Numbered from the stretch's first letter, positions 1 through 8,288 are shown. The stretch: DNA of 64,000 nucleotides from Bradyrhizobium viridifuturi (GCF_001238275.1 NZ_LGTB01000018.1:1-64000), one strand, 5' to 3'. Notes: generated by a model not told the origin, from the letters alone. Numbers and translations: made by a program.

Positions 1-213
1 CATCGTCGGACTTCGAGCCGAAGTTCTTGCTGATGCCGCCGATGTGCCGCTATAGCCCGGCGCGGAGATGCGGATGCAGGACAGCGCGCTGCAATTGCGC
101 GGCGCATCGACATGGATGCGCTGGCCGTCGATCTCAAAGGTGATGCCGGTGCCACCGGCATGCGCCGACGTGGTGGCCATCAGCAGCGCGGCGATCGCAA
201 CGAGCTTCTTCAT
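1..213 (-). CDS. Small secreted protein, 3' end cut by window edge
   Basis: The gene starts at an ATG at 213 with GGAGA about 8 nt upstream and runs off the left edge. The N-terminus (MKKLVAIAALL...SAHA) is a clear signal peptide. The mature part contains TFEIDGQRIHVDAP and a short CSALSC motif. It is similar to the N-terminus of the divergent gene at 410 (SFSIGGHRVHLDS, then RSLSC), so the two are probably paralogues. After about residue 57 the reading frame becomes less convincing, and the +1 frame gives a Gly/Lys/Asp-rich tail, so a one-base loss near 41 is possible but not provable from the fragment. Function unknown; probably periplasmic. Confidence 0.6.
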   Translation of the reverse strand, partial: MKKLVAIAALLMATTSAHAGGTGITFEIDGQRIHVDAPRNCSALSCIRISAPGYSGTSAASARTSARSPTM

Positions 214-409
214 CTGGGTCTCCGTGGCGTTGGGCGGGGGGTTGATCGATTGGTCCGGACGCTACGCGGCCGCGCGGCCGGCTTCTGTGATCCGCATCAC
301 GCCGGCGGACATGGCCGAGGGCGCGTCACGCAGGATCGTCACGGTGACGCAGATCACTGCGCCGTGAGCTCCGCATCCTTAAGCGTAATCGGGTGTTCTG
401 GAGGCTTCG

Positions 410-1246
410 ATGAAGCGCACCTGCCTGCTCGTCGCGCTGATGCTGTTCGCGTCCTTTGCCCATGCCGGCGAGGGCATCTCGTTTTCGATCGGCGGTCATC
501 GCGTCCATCTCGATTCGACGCGGTGCCGCTCGCTCTCCTGCATCTCGGTATCTGATCGATCGAAGCACGACGGCGGCGCAGACAATGGCCGCACACTGAA
601 GCCGGCGCCCGCACCCGCTGCGCCGGCGGCGACGCCCGTCACACCGGCCGCAAGCCCGCCGCCCGCGACTGCTGCACCACCCGCGCCGCCGCCGATCATC
701 GTGTCCAAGCCCGCTCCGGCCGCGCCGCCGCCTGCTGCTGCGCCATCACCACCACCACCGCCGCCGCGTGTGATGACACCCCAGCCGCCGCCGGTCGTCG
801 CAGCTCCGCCTCCGCCGCCGGCCGCCGTGCCCGCAGCGCCTGTGCGTCCAGCGTCGCCCATGATCCGTGTCTCGCGCGAGACCGACGAGCCGGATGACGG
901 CCCGGTCGGCGACTGGCAGACCGAAGCCAACAATCTGGTGCGCGTTCGTCTCTGCGGCAACGCGCTGTGCGGCTACGCGCTCGACCGGACCACGCGCGAT
1001 CTCGGCGAAGCGGTGCTGATCAACATGAAGCCGAAGCAGGACGCGCGCTGGACCGGCGGCGTTTACAGCCGGGACAACGGCAACATCCGTTACGGCACGA
1101 TCGCGTTGACGGGCGCGGACAGACTGCGCGTCGAATCCTGCATGCTCGGCCGCTTCTATTGCACCGGCGTCGACTGGGTCCGCGTCTCGCATGCGCGGGC
1201 GCGGGTGATGACGCAAGGGCAGCTCCGGAGTGAGCCGCGCTCCTGA
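410..1246 (+). CDS. Secreted DUF2147 protein with Pro/Ala-rich linker
   Basis: The ATG at 410 is preceded by GGAGG. The 278-residue protein has a signal peptide ending in FAHA, then a short paralogous segment shared with the divergent gene at 1-213. A roughly 100-residue linker rich in Pro and Ala follows, with many PPP runs. The C-terminal domain (about residues 165-265) begins PVGDWQTE and contains the two-cysteine segment VRVRLCGNALCGY, which fits DUF2147. Proteins of that family are periplasmic and mostly uncharacterised. The low-complexity linker suggests a cell-wall-spanning or tethering role, which is inference. Confidence 0.75.
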   Translation: MKRTCLLVALMLFASFAHAGEGISFSIGGHRVHLDSTRCRSLSCISVSDRSKHDGGADNGRTLKPAPAPAAPAATPVTPAASPPPATAAPPAPPPIIVSKPAPAAPPPAAAPSPPPPPPRVMTPQPPPVVAAPPPPPAAVPAAPVRPASPMIRVSRETDEPDDGPVGDWQTEANNLVRVRLCGNALCGYALDRTTRDLGEAVLINMKPKQDARWTGGVYSRDNGNIRYGTIALTGADRLRVESCMLGRFYCTGVDWVRVSHARARVMTQGQLRSEPRS

Positions 1247-1347
1247 ATCGACGTGTCCAATTTGTAACCGGACGCCTTCGAACCTTTTGTCCGAGCGCGC
1301 GCGACGGATAGAGGTCAACACCGTCTTCGCAAGCGATGGAGGCAAGC

Positions 1348-1689
1348 ATGAAATGCCTGAGCCTGGCCGCGCTGCTGCTTGCCGGCAGCGTCGCCGCCGC
1401 CCATGCCGACAACGACATCTACACCAACATGTTGAAACAGAAGCGCGGCGACGAGGCGCTGCATGCCGACGCCGCGGTCTGCGATGCAGGGGTCGGCGCG
1501 CCGCAGAACGGCACGCCGACGTCGCGGCAATACAAGAGCTGCATGCGCGCCCGCGGCTGGCGCTTCAGCCATACCATCCGAGAGCCGCGCCGTCGCGACG
1601 ACGGCTATCCGGACCCCGACAATCCCGGCCTCGTCTGCCACGATTTCACGATCGGCGGCATCACCGGATCGAGCTGCTCGAATTTTTGA
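1348..1689 (+). CDS. Small secreted hypothetical protein, Cys-containing
   Basis: The ATG at 1348 is chosen over the in-frame ATG at 1336 because GGAGG sits 7 nt before it and the signal peptide (MKCLSLAALLLAGSVAAAHA) then begins correctly. The mature protein is about 93 residues with four cysteines (AVCDAG, KSCMRARGW, LVCHDF, SSCSNF) that could form two disulfides. The Q-Y-K-S-C-M-R-A-R-G-W stretch resembles small periplasmic or outer-surface proteins common in Bradyrhizobium. No function can be assigned. Confidence 0.65.
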   Translation: MKCLSLAALLLAGSVAAAHADNDIYTNMLKQKRGDEALHADAAVCDAGVGAPQNGTPTSRQYKSCMRARGWRFSHTIREPRRRDDGYPDPDNPGLVCHDFTIGGITGSSCSNF

Positions 1690-1748
1690 GATGCCTTCGT
1701 CACGGTCGTTGCTCGCGATGACGTGGTTGGAGCTGAGGCAAACAGCAA

Positions 1749-1779
1749 AGCGCCCGGCGGGGGGTGGCCGCCGGGCGCT
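1749..1779 (-). terminator. GC-rich hairpin, probable terminator of the small gene at 1803-1898
   Basis: There are perfect 12-bp arms (AGCGCCCGGCGG and its complement) around a 7-nt loop. Read on the minus strand, the stem is followed by a T-rich stretch (TTTGCTGTTT) and lies just downstream of the 31-residue ORF. It also lies between convergent genes, so it may act in both directions. Confidence 0.6.
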
Positions 1780-1802
1780 GAACTCATTGCCTGTCGAATG
1801 TT

Positions 1803-1898
1803 CTAGAACACGCCGAGAATGATGGCGCCGACGAAGGCTAACGCGATGTACGCGGCCACAATGCTCAGCTTGCTCAGCAGAGGACTCGCGAAATCCAT
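1803..1898 (-). CDS. 31-residue single-span membrane protein
   Basis: A short ORF with ATG at 1898 and stop TAG at 1803-1805. GAGGGAG lies about 8 nt upstream, and a strong hairpin follows the stop. The peptide starts MDFASPLLSKLS and then has one hydrophobic segment of about 19 residues (IVAAYIALAFVGAIILGVF) ending at the C-terminus, so it should be a single-pass, tail-anchored-like membrane peptide. Ribosome binding site, ORF and terminator together make it a believable small gene. Function unknown. Confidence 0.55.
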   Translation of the reverse strand: MDFASPLLSKLSIVAAYIALAFVGAIILGVF

Positions 1899-1904
1899 TG
1901 GGAA

Positions 1905-2407
1905 GCTCCCTCGGTTCACAACGCTGCCCGCATTAACGCAAAAGCTAGCAAGTGGTTCCCCGCCGATAAAGTCAGCGGTGCTGTCCGGCCGGTGTTCCCA
2001 CGGCGATGCCGCATCGCGGTGGGAGGCTCAAACAGACGCCGAATCAAGGCGTTGAAGCGGCCACAAATTTATTCCAGGGCATTGCGTAGGATGTATGTGC
2101 CACCAGTACCGGGTACCGTCAGTCTGTCCCCGGCCGGTTGTGGTATTGAAAATTGCGATTTAAAGGTGAGACTAGCCCAGCACCGATTTTCGAATGCCAA
2201 TGCATTCGCCCTCACGATATGAGCGCGACCTCATCGTGCCACTGCGGCGTGATGCGGCGCGTTCGTCAGTTGCCGACCCAACAAGAACTATGTGGCAAGG
2301 TGCGCGCGTTGCGTTGCCGGGTTCCAACGCATGGTTAAGAGCGCCTGAAATCATTCCGTCGAAATGCGTTGAAGAGTCTTTAATCAAATTCGCAGAACCT
2401 CCGCGCC
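1905..2407. other. Intergenic stretch without a convincing gene; contains an imperfect hairpin
   Basis: No ORF here has both a ribosome binding site and protein-like composition. A 13-bp stem with one mismatch (arms 1996-2008 and 2012-2024, loop CCG) is the only strong structure. The base composition is somewhat more AT-rich than the flanks, notably at 2060-2220 and 2340-2400. Confidence 0.5.
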
Positions 2408-3619
2408 ATGACGCGTGGAGTTCGTTTGTATCTCGTCGGCTCCCTTGTCCTTGTGTCGCTTGCTGGTTGCGGCCGCGGTCTGTTCCAGACCGCCGAGCGC
2501 GAACCGTGGCGGGCCGAGGCCGAGGCCGCTTGCCTGAAATCAGGCGCGGTCAAGGAAGGGCCTGACATCGTCCGCATCGATCCGATTTCCGGCCCCGGTG
2601 TCTGCGGCGCCGAGTTCCCGCTCAAGGTTGCCGCGCTCGGCGAAGCCAGCTCGGCTTACGGATTTGCCGACGACAGCCTGCGTCCGCCGGCATCGGTCGG
2701 CGGCCAGCCGCGTTGGCCGATCAACCGGCAGCCCAGCCCGCCGCCTGCGCAGGCGCCGTATTCCGATCAGGCCGTCAGCCAGCCGCACTATGGCAGCCAG
2801 CCGAACGGACCGGTGTCCTTGTCGGCGCCCGGGGTGCCGCCGCAACAGGGTGAGATCGACCTGCCGCCGGAAGGCTCGCCCGATGCAAGCGGCGAGCGGC
2901 CATATTATCCGGGTCTGCCGCGCAATCCGCAGCGCGAGGGTGCCGCCGCACCTTATTCACCTGCGCCTTATTCCCAGCAGCCTCAGGACGCGCCGCCGCG
3001 GCTCGGCCCGTCGAACGGCAATCAGGTGATGACGGTCGGCCCGGTCGCGGTGAAGCCGGCGGCAACGCTGGCGTGCCCGATCGTCTCGGTGCTCGAACGC
3101 TGGCTCGCCGATTCCGTGCAGCCGGCGGCACAGCGCTGGTTCGGCGCGCGCGTCGTCGAGATCAAGCAGATCTCGGCCTATTCGTGCCGCGGCATGAACG
3201 GCAATTCGCACGCGCATATTTCCGAGCACGCCTTCGGCAACGCGCTCGATATCGCGGCCTTCATGCTGTCTGACGGCCGCCGCATCTCGGTGAAGGATGG
3301 CTGGAAGGGCCTGCCGGAGGAGCAGGGCTTCCTGCGCGATGTCCAGGCCGCCGCCTGCCAGCAATTCACCACCGTGCTGGCGCCGGGTTCCAACGTCTAT
3401 CACTACGACCACATCCATGTGGACCTGATGCGCCGGGCCAGCCGGCGCCTGATCTGCCAGCCCGCCGCCGTGTCCGGCGAAGAGGTCGCGGCGCGTGCCG
3501 GCGGCCGTAACCCCTATGCAACGCGCGAACCTTATGTCACAGGATCGCTTGGCGGCAGAAAGCCGGCTCCGCGGGGTAAGGCGGGGGTCAACGAAGAAGA
3601 CGAATTCGCCGACGAATAG
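2408..3619 (+). CDS. Extensin-like/M15-type lipoprotein
   Basis: A 403-residue protein. The N-terminus carries a lipobox, with L18-A19-G20-C21 giving lipidation at C21. Residues about 90-215 are Pro/Gln/Tyr-rich low complexity. The C-terminal domain (about 225-345) matches the extensin-like C-terminal family, which shares the metallopeptidase M15/D-Ala-D-Ala carboxypeptidase fold. Its metal-site motifs are present: SEHAFGNALD and, near the end, HYDHIHVDL. It probably acts on peptidoglycan in the periplasm, but substrate and activity are inferred. It is flanked by a structured intergenic region upstream and a receiver-domain gene downstream. Confidence 0.8.
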   Translation: MTRGVRLYLVGSLVLVSLAGCGRGLFQTAEREPWRAEAEAACLKSGAVKEGPDIVRIDPISGPGVCGAEFPLKVAALGEASSAYGFADDSLRPPASVGGQPRWPINRQPSPPPAQAPYSDQAVSQPHYGSQPNGPVSLSAPGVPPQQGEIDLPPEGSPDASGERPYYPGLPRNPQREGAAAPYSPAPYSQQPQDAPPRLGPSNGNQVMTVGPVAVKPAATLACPIVSVLERWLADSVQPAAQRWFGARVVEIKQISAYSCRGMNGNSHAHISEHAFGNALDIAAFMLSDGRRISVKDGWKGLPEEQGFLRDVQAAACQQFTTVLAPGSNVYHYDHIHVDLMRRASRRLICQPAAVSGEEVAARAGGRNPYATREPYVTGSLGGRKPAPRGKAGVNEEDEFADE

Positions 3620-3734
3620 GGACGCGTCTGATACCCGTATTTTTACTGGGTGACACCGTGCAAACGGTGGCCACTTTTATTCTGCATATGCTTCGGAGCC
3701 GGGAGCGCACCCGGCTGATTTCTGGGGGATAGCT

Positions 3735-4118
3735 TTGCAAGACGCTCCGATCATTCTCGTCATCGAAGACGATCGTGATCTTCAGATGATGGTGGAGGAC
3801 GCCCTGAGGGATGGCGGCTACGAGCCGGCGATCGCAGGCTCGGGCGAGGAAGCCCTTACGCTGCTGAAGGCCTTCCGCACCAAATACAGTGCACTGGTCA
3901 CCGACATCCGCCTGCTCGGCCGGCTCGACGGCTGGCGTGTGGCGCGCGGCGCCCGCGAGATCGATCCGTCGTTTCCGGTGCTCTACATCACCGGCGGTGG
4001 CGGCGACGAATGGCCGACGCGGGGCGTGCCGGACAGCGTGCTGTTGAACAAGCCGTTCTCGCCGGATGAACTCGTTGCGGCCGTCGCGAAACTGCTGAAG
4101 AACGGCGCGGCGGCCTGA
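3735..4118 (+). CDS. Stand-alone response regulator receiver domain
   Basis: A 127-residue protein starting at TTG 3735, with GGGGG 8 nt upstream and no better ATG. It is a single REC domain: acidic pair D12/D13, phospho-acceptor D57 in LVTDIRL, conserved T86 and K106 in LLNKPF. There is no output domain, so it would act like CheY/DivK-type regulators through partner proteins or as a phosphate sink. No histidine kinase is adjacent, so the partner cannot be named. Confidence 0.85.
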   Translation: MQDAPIILVIEDDRDLQMMVEDALRDGGYEPAIAGSGEEALTLLKAFRTKYSALVTDIRLLGRLDGWRVARGAREIDPSFPVLYITGGGGDEWPTRGVPDSVLLNKPFSPDELVAAVAKLLKNGAAA

Positions 4119-4258
4119 CGGCTGTTTCGAACGGCTTGCCGCACGCGGTGGGCTGTTCGCGGCAGGCACTTATTCCGTCTTTATAAGATCTCCTCGCGGT
4201 TCTTCTCGAATTCATACGTCCTTACGCTCATCTTCGCGGCAGCAGCCGGAGAGCGAAG

Positions 4259-4453
4259 ATGACGACTTATCGCGCGTATATCGTCGGATTGCACAGCCGA
4301 TCCATCGGCGTGGTCAACATGGATTGCAGCGACGACGATCAGGCCGTCATATCGGCCGGCCGTCTTGTCGACCGCCACGACATCGAGCTGTGGCAGTTGG
4401 ACCGCCCTGTGGCCAGGTTCGATGCCGGATCGAAGCAGGTGTTCAGGAAGTAG
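4259..4453 (+). CDS. Small conserved-looking hypothetical protein (64 aa)
   Basis: The ATG at 4259 has GGAGAG 8 nt upstream. The soluble 64-residue protein (MTTYRAYIVGLHSRSIGVVN...) has the composition of a real gene: alternating hydrophobic beta-strand-like segments, an acidic DCSDDD patch and a basic end. It resembles the small unnamed proteins frequent in Bradyrhizobium. No domain was recognised and no neighbour suggests a role. Confidence 0.55.
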   Translation: MTTYRAYIVGLHSRSIGVVNMDCSDDDQAVISAGRLVDRHDIELWQLDRPVARFDAGSKQVFRK

Positions 4454-4544
4454 TGCGTCATCGCTCGGGCGCGTCGGGTGTCGCGCCGTCCGATCCCTGA
4501 TGATAGACCTTGCACCAGCTTCGTCATCAACAGGGATATCAGTC

Positions 4545-5249
4545 ATGGCTTTGGAGAAGGTCGCACTCGTCACCGCGGGCGGCAGCGGCATGGGCGCGGC
4601 AGCGGCGCGGCGGTTGGCCGCAGATGGCTATCGAGTGGCGATCCTGTCGTCGTCGGGCAAGGGCGAGGCGCTGGCCAGCGAACTCGGCGGCCTCGGCTTC
4701 ACCGGCTCGAACCGTTCCAACGACGACCTGAAGCGCACCGTCGACGGCGTGATGGCGCGCTGGGGCCGCATCGACGCGCTGGTCAACAGCGCCGGTCACG
4801 GCCCGCGCGCCGGCGTGCTCGAACTGACCGATGAGCAGTGGCACACCGGTCTCGACGTCTATCTGATGAACGTGATCCGCCCGACGCGTCTGGTCGCACC
4901 TCACATGCAAGCGCAGAAGTCCGGCGCGATCGTCAACATCTCCACCGCCTGGGCCTTCGAGCCGAGCGCGATGTTTCCGACGTCAGCGGTGTTCCGCGCC
5001 GGGCTCGCCGCGTTCACAAAACTGTTCACCGACAGTTACGCCGCCAGCAACGTCCGTATGAACAATGTGCTGCCGGGCTGGATCGACAGCCTGCCGGCGA
5101 CCGACGAGCGCCGCGAGAACGTGCCGATGAAGCGCTACGGCAAGGCGGAGGAGATCGCGGCAACCATCGCCTTCCTCGTCTCCGACGGCGCCGGCTACAT
5201 CACCGGCCAGAACATCCGTGTCGATGGCGGTCTGATGCGGTCGATCTGA
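4545..5249 (+). CDS. SDR-family protein lacking the catalytic Tyr and Lys
   Basis: A 234-residue Rossmann-fold short-chain dehydrogenase/reductase. The nucleotide-binding motif is TAGGSGMG (10-17), NSAG occupies 81-84, and the catalytic-strand serine is S133. The YxxxK pair is absent: the aligned positions read S147 and R151 in SAVFRAGLAAF. The C-terminal PGWIDS and GYITGQNIRVDGGL segments are normal. ATG 4545 is preferred because the sequence upstream in frame is not SDR-like. It lies 359 nt upstream of, and co-oriented with, the monooxygenase-esterase fusion. Activity is uncertain: it may use another proton donor or be a non-catalytic SDR. Confidence 0.8.
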   Translation: MALEKVALVTAGGSGMGAAAARRLAADGYRVAILSSSGKGEALASELGGLGFTGSNRSNDDLKRTVDGVMARWGRIDALVNSAGHGPRAGVLELTDEQWHTGLDVYLMNVIRPTRLVAPHMQAQKSGAIVNISTAWAFEPSAMFPTSAVFRAGLAAFTKLFTDSYAASNVRMNNVLPGWIDSLPATDERRENVPMKRYGKAEEIAATIAFLVSDGAGYITGQNIRVDGGLMRSI

Positions 5250-5324
5250 GGCGACCAGCAAACCCGTCATCCCCGGGGCAGCCAGTCTATGATTCGTTGG
5301 CGGCTCCAAACATTCGAAGTCGTT

Positions 5325-5356
5325 CCGGCCTAGTGCGCAATTGCGCACTAGGCCGG
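5325..5356. repeat. 32-nt perfect palindrome (rhizobial intergenic repeat)
   Basis: Two 16-nt arms meet with no loop; the core is TAGTGCGCAATTGCGCACTA. It lies in the 359-bp gap between the SDR gene and the monooxygenase-esterase gene. Such GTGCGCAATTGCGCAC-type palindromes recur between genes in Bradyrhizobium. It could act as a terminator or an mRNA end. The rest of the gap (5250-5324, 5357-5595) shows no gene. Confidence 0.65.
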
Positions 5357-5608
5357 GAGACACGGGGATGTGCGGCGCCGTTCCTGCCGTCACAGGATGT
5401 CGGATCTGGCTTCGCGCACTCGCTTCCTTCGCCGTTGTCGCAGCGTCGCCGCAACCTTGCGGCAAGCCACTTGTGTCTAAGCGCTGCGCGTCTCGTTCCA
5501 GGCCGCGCGCGTCACAATTGCGGCGACCTCAGATTGCGTTTGTCGTGATGACAAACCGAAAGCACAGGACTAGCCTTCTGCAAAATCAAAACATACGGGA
5601 GGAATGGC

Positions 5609-8281
5609 ATGCCAGACGCAGCAGTTGCAGCACGCGCTTCGGACTCCAAGCACAGCGGAACGACGCAGCAAGTCGACGTCGCGGTCGTCGGCGCCGGTTT
5701 CGCCGGTCTTTATTTGCTGCATCGGCTGCGCAAGGCGGGCTTCTCGGCGGTTGCGCTCGAAGAGGGCGCCGATGTCGGCGGCACCTGGTACTGGAACCGG
5801 TATCCCGGCGCGCGTTGCGACATCCAGACCATCGACTACAGCTACACGTTCGATCCCGAGCTCGATCAGGCATGGACCTGGTCGGAGAAATACGCCACCC
5901 AGCCGGAAATCCTGCGCTATCTCGGCTTCGTCGCCGACCGCTACGATCTGCGCCGCGATATCAGGTTCGGCACCAAGGTCACGCAGGCGACCTGGGACGA
6001 CGCCACCGCGCGCTGGCAGATCACGACCAACAACGGCGCCAGCGTCTCTTGCCGCTACTACATCATGGCGACCGGCTGCCTGTCGTCGCCGAAGCCGCCG
6101 GAGATCGACGGCGTCAAGGACTTCAAGGGCGAGATCTATTTCACCGGCCGCTGGCCGCATCAGGGCGTCAACCTCAAGGGCAAGCGCGTCGCCGTGATCG
6201 GCACGGGATCGTCGGGCATCCAGTCGATCCCGCTGATCGCCGAGCAGGCCGCGCAGCTCACCGTGTTCCAGCGCACGCCGAACTTCGCGTTGCCCGCCGG
6301 CAACGGTCCGGCGCCGGAAGACCGCAAGACCTATTTCGAAACCGACCGCGCCGCCTATCGCGAGCAGGCGCGCTGGTCGATGGCCGGCGTGCCGTATCCG
6401 CAGCAGACCGTGGTGAGCTGGCAATTGAGCGATGCCGAGCGCCGCGAGCGGTTCGAGAAGGCGTGGGCGGCGGGTGACCTCGTCCACATCCTGACCCAGT
6501 TGTGGGCGGACCAGGCAGTCGATGTCGACGGCAACAGGCTGGTCGCCGACCTGATCCGCGAGAAGATCGGCGCCGTGGTCAAGGATCCGGAGACCGCCGC
6601 GGCGCTGGCCCCGCACGATCATCCGTTCGGCGCCAAGCGGCCCTGCCTCGATACCAATTACTATGCGACCTACAACCGTCCCAACGTGACGCTGGTGAAT
6701 CTGCGGCAGGAGCCGATCAAGGCGATCACCGCCAGCGGCATCGCGACCGACAAGCGCAGCTTCGATGTCGACGTCATCGTGTTCGCCACCGGCTTCGACG
6801 CGATGACCGGCGCGATCATGGCGGTGCATCCGATCACCGGCCGCGGCGGCAAGTCGCTGTCGGATGTCTGGGCGCACGGACCGCAGACCTATCTCGGCGT
6901 TACCGTCGCGGGCTTCCCCAATCTGTTCATGATCACCGGTCCCGGCAGCCCGTCGGTGCTGTCGAACATGGCGGTCTCGATCGAGCAGCATGTCGACTGG
7001 GTGGTCGAGCGCATCGCCGCGCTGCGCGACGCCGGCTTCACCACGATGGAGGCCACCGACACCGCGCAGGCCGGCTGGGAACGCCACATGGCCGATTGCG
7101 CGACGCTGACGCTGCATCGGCTCGCCAACACCTGGTACACGGGCGCCAACGTGCCCGGCAAGCCGCAGGGCGTGATGCCCTATACCGGCGGCGTCGGGCC
7201 GTATCGCAGCATCTGCAACGAGGTGGTCGGCCGCGGCATGCTTGGCTTCAGGCTCTCCGGTCCCGGCGTCGCCGAGCAGTGCAATGACGGCGAGGTGGTG
7301 CGCCTGCAGCCCGACGTGCGGCTGGTGCTCGGCATGCTGGCCGAGATGAACCTGCCGCCGATCGAGACGATGGGCGCGCAGGGCGCGCGCGACTTCCTCA
7401 CCGAGTTCAACAAGGGCCGTCCGGCGGGGCGGCCGGTCGGCGAGGTCGGCACCGGCCTGCTGCAGGGCGCAGACGGCCCGCTGCCTTACAAGCTGTACCG
7501 GCCGGCGACGCCGGGGCCGCATCCGATCGTGGTGTATTTCCACGGCGGCGGCTGGGTGCTCGGCGACGAGCTGTCGGACGATCCGTTCTGCCGCGATCTG
7601 TGCCGGCGCACCGGCATGATCATCGTCAGCGTCGGCTATCGCCACGCGCCCGAGCATCGCTTCCCGGCTGCAGCCGAGGACGGCTATGCGGCGACGCGCT
7701 GGATCGCCGCTCATACCGCCGAGCTCGGCGGCAGGGCAGGGCCGGTGCTGGTCGCGGGCTGGAGCGCTGGCGGCAACATCGCGGCCGTCACCTGCCAGCT
7801 GGCGCGCGATCGCGGCGGGCCGGAGATCGCAGGCCAGCTCCTGATCTGCCCGGTCACCGACTCCTCGTTCGACCGGCAGTCCTATGTCGACAACGCGGCC
7901 GGCTACTTCCTGACCCGCGGCCTGATGTTCTGGTTCTGGGACCTGTACTGCTCTCCGGCCGACCGCACCGATCCGCGCGTCGCGCCGCTGCGCGGCAAGC
8001 TCGAAGGCCTGCCGCCGGCGTTCATCGCGACCGCGGAGTTCGATCCGCTGCGTGATGAGGGGAATGCCTATGGCGACGCGCTCGCCAAAGCCGGCGTCAA
8101 GGTCGAGCAGCTCAAGGGCAACGGCCACTTCCACTCGTCGTTCGTGATGGTCGATGTCATCATCACCGGCGTCGCCGGCCGCGTGAAGATGGCGAAGGCG
8201 CTGCGCCGGTTCGCCGGACTGTCCGAGGAGCTGGAGCAGGACAACGTCACTGCGCCGAAGGTCAACGCGGCGGCGAACTAG
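5609..8281 (+). CDS. Baeyer-Villiger monooxygenase fused to HSL-type alpha/beta hydrolase
   Basis: An 890-residue protein with GGAGG 6 nt before the ATG. Residues about 20-560 are a class B flavin monooxygenase: FAD motif GAGFAG (28-33), GGTWYWNRYPGARCD, NADP motif GTGSSG (198-203) and a Baeyer-Villiger fingerprint at 172-183 (FKGEIYFTGRWP). In that fingerprint the usual central His is Phe178. Residues about 615-870 form a hormone-sensitive-lipase-type esterase: oxyanion motif HGGGW (645-649), nucleophile S719 in GWSAGG, D812 and H840/H842. The expected chemistry is ketone to ester by NADPH/O2 oxidation, then ester hydrolysis to alcohol and acid. The substrate is not predictable. The hairpin after the stop is probably the terminator. 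Confidence 0.9.
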   Translation: MPDAAVAARASDSKHSGTTQQVDVAVVGAGFAGLYLLHRLRKAGFSAVALEEGADVGGTWYWNRYPGARCDIQTIDYSYTFDPELDQAWTWSEKYATQPEILRYLGFVADRYDLRRDIRFGTKVTQATWDDATARWQITTNNGASVSCRYYIMATGCLSSPKPPEIDGVKDFKGEIYFTGRWPHQGVNLKGKRVAVIGTGSSGIQSIPLIAEQAAQLTVFQRTPNFALPAGNGPAPEDRKTYFETDRAAYREQARWSMAGVPYPQQTVVSWQLSDAERRERFEKAWAAGDLVHILTQLWADQAVDVDGNRLVADLIREKIGAVVKDPETAAALAPHDHPFGAKRPCLDTNYYATYNRPNVTLVNLRQEPIKAITASGIATDKRSFDVDVIVFATGFDAMTGAIMAVHPITGRGGKSLSDVWAHGPQTYLGVTVAGFPNLFMITGPGSPSVLSNMAVSIEQHVDWVVERIAALRDAGFTTMEATDTAQAGWERHMADCATLTLHRLANTWYTGANVPGKPQGVMPYTGGVGPYRSICNEVVGRGMLGFRLSGPGVAEQCNDGEVVRLQPDVRLVLGMLAEMNLPPIETMGAQGARDFLTEFNKGRPAGRPVGEVGTGLLQGADGPLPYKLYRPATPGPHPIVVYFHGGGWVLGDELSDDPFCRDLCRRTGMIIVSVGYRHAPEHRFPAAAEDGYAATRWIAAHTAELGGRAGPVLVAGWSAGGNIAAVTCQLARDRGGPEIAGQLLICPVTDSSFDRQSYVDNAAGYFLTRGLMFWFWDLYCSPADRTDPRVAPLRGKLEGLPPAFIATAEFDPLRDEGNAYGDALAKAGVKVEQLKGNGHFHSSFVMVDVIITGVAGRVKMAKALRRFAGLSEELEQDNVTAPKVNAAAN

Positions 8282-8288
8282 ACTTGGA

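Noticed and set aside
496..960. Long Gly/Ala-rich minus-strand frame opposite the DUF2147 gene
   Set aside because: It is the antisense of the Pro/Ala-rich linker; repetitive GC-rich codons create it, and no SD or signal fits.
5570..8134. 854-codon minus-strand frame opposite the BVMO-esterase gene
   Set aside because: High-GC shadow with Arg/Ala/Gly-rich composition and no known motif; the plus strand has complete enzyme motifs.
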